From assembly GCF_014197855.1 (NCBI RefSeq), contig NZ_JACIGJ010000023.1, forward strand, positions 1 to 47,442: a stretch of DNA of 47,442 nucleotides, read 5' to 3'. The notes beneath the pieces are model-generated. The model searched no databases, had not been told where the DNA came from, and saw nothing but the letters and a program-made list of their open reading frames with translations. This DNA comes from Roseospira marina. Lineage in GTDB: Bacteria; Pseudomonadota; Alphaproteobacteria; Rhodospirillales; Rhodospirillaceae. The translations under genes were made by a program, and so were the position numbers. Below are positions 42,668 to 47,442 of the stretch, in pieces. The first letter of the stretch is position 1. Each line of letters begins with the position of its first letter.

Positions 42668-44848
42668 TCATGGCCCGGCCAGGCTCTCACGCAACCGGGT
42701 CCAGCGCCGCCGTCCCGAGGCGTTGCGGACAGCGATGGCGACCGCCTTGCGCTGGCCGACCAACACGACCAGCTTTCGCCCGCGGGTGACACCGGTGTAG
42801 AGAAGGTTCCGCTGAAGCATGGCGTAATGCTGAGTCATCACCGGAATGATGACGGCGGGGTATTCCGAACCCTGTGCCTTGTGGATCGTCGCGGCGTAGG
42901 CCAGCACCAGGGCGTCGAGATCGCCCAGGCCGTAAACGACGTTGTGGGCATCGAACCGGACTGCGAGCTCGCCCGCTTCGGCGTCGACGGTTTCGATGAA
43001 GCCGATGTCGCCGTTGTACACCTCGCGGTCGTAGTCATTCTCGATCTGCATGACCTTGTCGCCGGGTGCGAAGGTCCAGCCGAACTTCTCAACGCGGGCC
43101 GGCGGGTCGGGGTTCAGGGCCGCTTGCAGATCGATGTTCAGCGAGCGTGCCCCCATGCCGCCCCGGTTCATGGGGCACAGGACCTGAACATCCCGGATGG
43201 GATCGAGGCCGAAGCGGGCGGGGATGCGCACCCGCACCAGTTCGATGATGCGGGCCAGGGCGGTCTCCGGGTCGTCGGCCGGGACGAAGTAGAAATCGCT
43301 CTCGCCTTCGGGTCTCGTCAGGTCGGGGATGTGGCCCTCGTTGATCCGGTGCGCGGTCGTGATGATGCAACTCCGCGCGGCTTGGCGAAACACCTCGGTC
43401 AGGCGCACCACGGGAACCGCCCCGGAGGCGATGATATCGGCGAGCACCTGCCCCGGTCCCACCGACGGCAACTGGTCGATGTCGCCCACGATCAGGACGG
43501 CCGCCGTGTCCGGCACGGCGCGCAGCAGCGCGTGCATCAACAGCACGTCGACCATTGAGGTCTCGTCAATGACCAGCAGGTCGCAGTCGAGCGCATTCTC
43601 GGCGCCGCGCTTGAAGCCGCCCGTCGTCGGGTCGACCTCGAGGACGCGGTGAATGGTCCGCGCCTCGTATCCGGTCGCCTCGCTCATGCGCTTGGCGGCC
43701 CGTCCGGTCGGCGCGCACAGCATCAGGCGTATGCCCTTGGCGGCAAGGATGCGCAGGATGGCGTTGAGGATGGTCGTCTTGCCCACACCTGGGCCGCCGG
43801 TGATGACCAACACCCGTGACAGAAGAGCCAGACGCACGGCGGCCTTCTGGCTATCGGCGAGGTCCAGTCCGATCTTTTCCTCGATCCAGGGGATGGCCTT
43901 GTCTGGATCGATCCACGGCCAGGGCAGCGGCCCGTCGCGCAGGGCCATCACCCGTTCGGCGATCCCCTGCTCGGCGCGGTACAGCCCAGCCAGGAACACG
44001 CACCGGATCTCACCCAGCGCGGTCTCGATGACGGCGCCCTCGGCAAGTTCGTCGGCGAGCGCGCTCTCGACGAGCGACGGGTCGACCTCGAGCAGGGTCC
44101 GGGCCAGCGGAACCAGTTCGGTCACCGGGAGACCGCAATGGCCCTCGTCCATGGCCTCGGTGAGCGCATAGCCAATGCCGGCCCGCACCCGGATTATGGC
44201 GGTGGGCTCGATGCCCAAGCGCATGGCGATCTGGTCGGCGGTCTTGAACCCGATGCCACGGATATCCCGTGCCAGCCGGTACGGGTTCTCGCTCATGACC
44301 TGGACGGCATCGGCGCCATAGGTCTTGAAGATGCGCACCGCCCGGGCCGTTCCGACGCCATGGCTGTGCAGGAACACCATGATCTCGCGGACGACCTTCT
44401 GCTCGGCCCACGCGTCGACGATCCGCCGGGCGCGGACCGATCCGATGCCGTCAACCTCGCGCAGGCGATGCGGTTCGGTCTCGATGATGTCGAACACACG
44501 GTCCCGGAAAGCACGAACCAGCTTCTTGGCGTAGACGGGCCCGATGCCCCGGATCATGCCGGACCCGAGGTATTTCTCGATGCCATCAACGGACGTGGGC
44601 GCGGAGGTTTTCAGGAACCGGGCCTTGAACTGCAAGCCATGTGTCCGGTCGTTGACCCATTCGCCGCTGGCGGTCACCCACTCGCCGGCGGAGATGGTGG
44701 CGGCATGGCCGACCACGGTCACCAGGTCGCGGTGACCCCGTGCCTTCAGGCGCAGCACGCAGAAGCCGTTCTCCGCATTGTGGAAGGTGACGCGCTCGAT
44801 CAGGCCGGCCAATACCTCCCGGTCGGACTGGTCCTGTGGGCCGGTCAC
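42668..44848 (-). CDS. recD2: RecD2-like DNA helicase
   Basis: 726 residues, GTG start overlapping the previous gene by 4 bases. Order: an N-terminal OB-like domain (~10-75); helix-hairpin-helix repeats (~90-215: LGSGMIRGIGPVYAKKLVRA, VDGIGSVRARRIV, IRGIGFKTADQIA); Walker A GGPGVGKTT (~350); Walker B VIDETSMVD (~430); motif III GDIDQLPSVGPGQ; VFRQA; and a C-terminal SH3/UvrD-like motif with AYAATIHKAQGSE and LLYTGVTRG. This is the RecD2 (5'-3' SF1B) layout, without RecB/RecC. It is likely involved in DNA repair or element processing. Confidence 0.92.
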   Translation of the reverse strand: MTGPQDQSDREVLAGLIERVTFHNAENGFCVLRLKARGHRDLVTVVGHAATISAGEWVTASGEWVNDRTHGLQFKARFLKTSAPTSVDGIEKYLGSGMIRGIGPVYAKKLVRAFRDRVFDIIETEPHRLREVDGIGSVRARRIVDAWAEQKVVREIMVFLHSHGVGTARAVRIFKTYGADAVQVMSENPYRLARDIRGIGFKTADQIAMRLGIEPTAIIRVRAGIGYALTEAMDEGHCGLPVTELVPLARTLLEVDPSLVESALADELAEGAVIETALGEIRCVFLAGLYRAEQGIAERVMALRDGPLPWPWIDPDKAIPWIEEKIGLDLADSQKAAVRLALLSRVLVITGGPGVGKTTILNAILRILAAKGIRLMLCAPTGRAAKRMSEATGYEARTIHRVLEVDPTTGGFKRGAENALDCDLLVIDETSMVDVLLMHALLRAVPDTAAVLIVGDIDQLPSVGPGQVLADIIASGAVPVVRLTEVFRQAARSCIITTAHRINEGHIPDLTRPEGESDFYFVPADDPETALARIIELVRVRIPARFGLDPIRDVQVLCPMNRGGMGARSLNIDLQAALNPDPPARVEKFGWTFAPGDKVMQIENDYDREVYNGDIGFIETVDAEAGELAVRFDAHNVVYGLGDLDALVLAYAATIHKAQGSEYPAVIIPVMTQHYAMLQRNLLYTGVTRGRKLVVLVGQRKAVAIAVRNASGRRRWTRLRESLAGP

Positions 44849-45285
44849 CGGCCGATCCGCGGCGCGTCGGCGACCTCGTCGGCCTCGCCGGTTTCACCAT
44901 GGAGTTCCTCGCGGATGAGCCGGTCCGTGATCTCGGCGAGATAGCTCGAAAGGACCATGTTCAGTTCCTGGAACTCGGGCCACAGGACGCCGTCGATGAA
45001 ACTGGGTGGCCCCTTGACCAACACGGTCTGACGATGCATGCGGCGATACCGGAACGGCTTCAGCCCATAGCGCCGGCACAGGGCGACGAACAGATGTCGG
45101 GCCCAGGGGTCTTGCAGGCTGAACTTGAACTCCTCGGGCCGCTCGGACTCGACGGCCTCGCGCAGGCGGGCGCGCAACCGATCCGCTGCCGCCCCGGCGG
45201 CGGCCTTCTCGCCGGGAGTCGCCGCGCCGGCAAACAAGGCCTCGATCTTGCGCAGCTTATCGCGCAGGTCCTGGTCTGTGGTCAT
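44845..45285 (-). CDS. Unknown protein coupled to RecD2-like helicase
   Basis: A 146-residue protein, ATG 45285. The N-terminus (LRDKLRKIEALFAGAATPGE, then KAAAGAAADRLRARL) resembles the DUF2786 helical motif. The rest (EFKFSLQDPWARHLFVALCR, RYGLKPFRYRRMH, LWPEFQELNMVLSSYLAEIT) is a conserved-looking domain I cannot name. The GTGA overlap with the helicase gene implies a shared operon and perhaps a shared function in DNA metabolism. Confidence 0.7.
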   Translation of the reverse strand: MTTDQDLRDKLRKIEALFAGAATPGEKAAAGAAADRLRARLREAVESERPEEFKFSLQDPWARHLFVALCRRYGLKPFRYRRMHRQTVLVKGPPSFIDGVLWPEFQELNMVLSSYLAEITDRLIREELHGETGEADEVADAPRIGR

Positions 45286-45559
45286 CGCTGGTCTCTGCCC
45301 GCGTTCCGTCGTCTGCCGGCAAGCGTGCCCGGTTCAGGCCCAGGTGGCGCATCACTCGACGAAGATCTCATCTTGCTCCCGTTTCGCCCATAAGCAACGA
45401 TGGCACGATACCGGGAATGATGAACATCATGAATGGGAAGACTCTGAAAAGTGGACCATCAGCGCCGAAACGCAGGCGAGCACAAGTTCCGCAGGACGCC
45501 CTTGGTCGCGCCACAGGGCCCGGGCTGTCCGCTGCGATGCACGTGAGTACCGCCTGACC

Positions 45560-46480
45560 ATGGCCATCAACCTCGTCATCGCCGTGACCGACGGGGACTG
45601 GTTCGACATGCTGCGCCAGCGGCCGCACCTCGGCGAGGTGAATTTCTGGGCTCCCTCGGCCTCGAACTTTCGCGCTTTGCGGCCTGGCGAACTCTTCCTC
45701 TTCAAGCTTCACGCTCCACGCAATTTCATCGTCGGCGGCGGAATCTTTGCCTACGCCAATGCCTTGCCCTGTTCGCTGGCCTGGGAGGCCTTCACGGAAG
45801 CGAACGGCGCGCATTCGGCGCAGGACATGCGGGCACGCATCGCCCACTACCGGCGGACCGCCCCAAATGGCCGGAGCGACTTCGAGATCGGCTGTCGCAT
45901 CCTCACCCAGCCATTCTTCTTCGAGGAAGCTGACTTGATCCCCGTTCCACCCAGTTGGGCACGGAACATCGTTTCGTTCAAAACGTATTCGACGGCTGAT
46001 GCCGATGGGCTGGCCGTTTGGGAGGCGGTGAATGACAGGCTCACCCGGCCGCAGTTTCCTGGCATGGCTGAAGACCAAGGCCGATTTGGCGGCCCGCACC
46101 TCATTCAGCCGCGCCTCGGGCAGGGCGCATTCCGCATTTTGGTGACGGACATCTACCAGCGTCGCTGCGCCGTGACCCGGGAACGCACGCTGCCGGCGTT
46201 GGACGCCGCCCACATTCGCCCGTACGCGGACGGTGGGGCGCACGAAGCCCAGAACGGCTTGCTGCTTCGCCGCGATGTGCACAGCCTGTTCGACGCAGGA
46301 TACGTGACTGTTACCCCGGAGTTCCGCTTCGAAGTCAGTGGTCGTATCAAGGAAGAGTTCGAGAATGGCCGGGATTATTATGCCCTGCATGGCCGGCCCG
46401 TCTGCATGCCACCTGCAATGGCGCAACGCCCCGACGCTCGCGCTCTGCGGTGGCACAACGAGAGCTGCTACAAGGGCTGA
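45560..46480 (+). CDS. HNH endonuclease with PUA-like N-terminal domain
   Basis: A 306-residue protein from ATG 45560; the longer ORF upstream is antisense to the neighbouring gene. Residues ~1-105 (WFDMLRQRPHLGEVNFWAPS, then FRALRPGELFLFKLHAPRNF and IVGGGIF) look like a PUA/EVE/SRA-type fold that reads modified bases. The C-terminal HNH part is YQRRCAVTRERTLPALDAAH, then IRPYADGG, AQNGLLLRRDVHSLFD, with His, Asn and His in the expected order. Enzymes of this layout are annotated as predicted restriction endonucleases, usually modification-dependent. The next gene follows 11 bases after the stop. Confidence 0.8.
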   Translation: MAINLVIAVTDGDWFDMLRQRPHLGEVNFWAPSASNFRALRPGELFLFKLHAPRNFIVGGGIFAYANALPCSLAWEAFTEANGAHSAQDMRARIAHYRRTAPNGRSDFEIGCRILTQPFFFEEADLIPVPPSWARNIVSFKTYSTADADGLAVWEAVNDRLTRPQFPGMAEDQGRFGGPHLIQPRLGQGAFRILVTDIYQRRCAVTRERTLPALDAAHIRPYADGGAHEAQNGLLLRRDVHSLFDAGYVTVTPEFRFEVSGRIKEEFENGRDYYALHGRPVCMPPAMAQRPDARALRWHNESCYKG

Positions 46481-46491
46481 GGCGAGCAATC

Positions 46492-47286
46492 GTGACCCAG
46501 CAACGCTTCAACCGTTATGTCGGCATCGACTATTCCGGAGCCGAGACGCCAACGGCGAGCCTGAAGGGCCTTCGGGTCTATATGGCTGTCGCTGGCGGCG
46601 AACCGGAAGAGGTCCTTCCACCACCCAGTCCCCGCAAATACTCGACCCGCAAAGGCATCGCCGCTTGGCTGGTTGAAAGGCTGTCCGAGGATGTTCCCAC
46701 ACTGATTGGCATCGACCACGCGTTTTCATTCCCCTTGCGGTATTTCCACAGCCACCGGCTTCGGCTAGATTGGCCCGAATTCCTTGAAGACTTCCACGAG
46801 CACTGGCCTACGGATCATGACGACGTTTACGTTCGGAACGTCCGAGATGGGTCCGGCAAGGCTCGGATGGGCGATTCCCATTGGAAGCGTCTAACAGACA
46901 AACGGGCCAAACCGGCGAAGTCCGTGTTTCATTTCGGCGTGCAAGGTGAAGTGGCAACATCCACCCACGCCGGCATCCCGTGGCTGCGCGTCATCCGGAA
47001 CCAGCTTGGGAGCCGTGTCCATTTCTGGCCCTTCGACGGCTGGGACATCCCAGAGGGTCGGTCGACCATCGCTGAAGTCTACCCAGCGCTTTGGTCGCAC
47101 GCCTTTTCGCGCAACGGCCGCACCGATGACCAGCACGCCGCGTTCAGCGTCGCCGCCTGGATGTCGCGGGCGGACAGGAACAGGACACTGGGGGCCGCAC
47201 TTCATTCACGGCTCGCTGACCCCGACGACATTGTTGCCCGGGTGGAGGGGTGGATCCTTGGCGCCGATCGCCCGGTGGCCCCATGA
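46492..47286 (+). CDS. DUF429-like RNase H-fold protein
   Basis: 264 residues from GTG 46492, chosen for the TGAGGCGAG site before it; an ATG at 46450 inside the HNH gene is possible. YVGIDYSGAETPTASLKGLR and LIGIDHAFSFPL give two acidic strands like the RNase H-like DUF429/COG4328 predicted nucleases. Further conserved-looking blocks are SVFHFGVQGEVATSTHAGIP, VHFWPFDGW and TIAEVYPALW. It is probably co-transcribed with the HNH nuclease. Catalytic activity is not proven for the family. Confidence 0.65.
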   Translation: MTQQRFNRYVGIDYSGAETPTASLKGLRVYMAVAGGEPEEVLPPPSPRKYSTRKGIAAWLVERLSEDVPTLIGIDHAFSFPLRYFHSHRLRLDWPEFLEDFHEHWPTDHDDVYVRNVRDGSGKARMGDSHWKRLTDKRAKPAKSVFHFGVQGEVATSTHAGIPWLRVIRNQLGSRVHFWPFDGWDIPEGRSTIAEVYPALWSHAFSRNGRTDDQHAAFSVAAWMSRADRNRTLGAALHSRLADPDDIVARVEGWILGADRPVAP

Positions 47287-47416
47287 TGGGCGGACGCTGT
47301 CGGAGCGGGTCACGGAAGAGGGGCGCCCCGCCGGCTGCTACGCTCTGGATAACGTACCATTTCTTTCGCACTTTCGGATTGGGCGGCTCCTTCTATCCTG
47401 ATGGAAGGAGCTTGGA

Positions 47417-47442
47417 ATGGACGATCAGAAGGGCGTGACACC
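47417..47442 (+). CDS. Start of a gene cut by the window edge
   Basis: ATG at 47417 follows a good GGAAGGAG site by about 7 bases and opens MDDQKGVT before the window ends. Too short to identify. Confidence 0.4.

Noticed and set aside
1-47442. CRISPR array
   Set aside because: No regularly spaced direct repeats were seen; the repeats present are inverted or are leader copies at irregular distances.

Overview
The window is GC-rich with dense coding and looks like the chromosome of an alphaproteobacterium, perhaps a Rhodospirillales-type free-living or plant/soil bacterium. The clues are a complete ~2860-residue cyclic beta-1,2-glucan synthase (NdvB type), FixJ-like and Crp/Fnr regulators, many small stress-protein families (PRC-barrel, BON, CsbD, DUF3309, PsiE) and plasmid/ICE backbone families common in alphaproteobacteria (ParB-like, DUF2958, ArdC, DUF736, DUF2285). 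The species cannot be fixed from the sequence alone.

Region 1 (1-10.8 kb) is an integrative-element backbone, mostly on the minus strand: a TPR/ST7-like gene, a truncated ParB-like gene, a small unknown gene, a DUF2958 gene with a small partner, a toxin/antitoxin pair plus an orphan HigA, and an ArdC-type antirestriction gene. A plus-strand pair (3035-5228) is inserted as cargo and looks like an abortive-infection module. At the right edge a large serine recombinase runs into a 45-bp copy of the 3' end of an initiator tRNA (tRNA-fMet), an attachment-site scar. Next to it, a P4-type tyrosine integrase begins region 2.

Region 2 (11-16.4 kb) holds the integrase, a Crp/Fnr regulator and a string of small unknown genes, with several strong palindromes and a distinct AT-rich patch carrying a PsiE-type membrane protein. 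Region 3 (16.6-39.4 kb) carries cell-envelope and signalling genes: ndvB; a 1721-residue CheB-CheR-PAS-GAF-GGDEF-EAL protein; a seven-repeat cysteine-rich secreted protein followed by a fatty-acid desaturase and a transglutaminase; a secreted matrixin protease whose stop codon is supplied by a 269-bp MITE-like element; a duplicated PRC-barrel protein; an unusual HATPase-REC-LuxR fusion; and small stress proteins (BON lipoprotein, DUF3309, CsbD).

Region 4 (39.1-47.4 kb) is a second, decayed copy of the same kind of element backbone: DUF736 with an ATA in place of its start, an ardC 5' stub, a frameshifted DUF2285 gene and a lipoprotein that has lost its lipobox cysteine. These are followed by an AraC regulator, a RecD2-like helicase with a small partner, an HNH nuclease with a probable PUA-like reader domain, and a DUF429-like protein.

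The most interesting signal is not a gene. Five minus-strand genes in regions 1 and 4 (parB-like, the 136-residue unknown, DUF2958, ardC and the ardC stub) share a nested two-stem hairpin in their 5' leaders, just upstream of the ribosome binding site. The stems are kept while their bases change, which is compensatory change and the mark of a structured cis-regulatory RNA.
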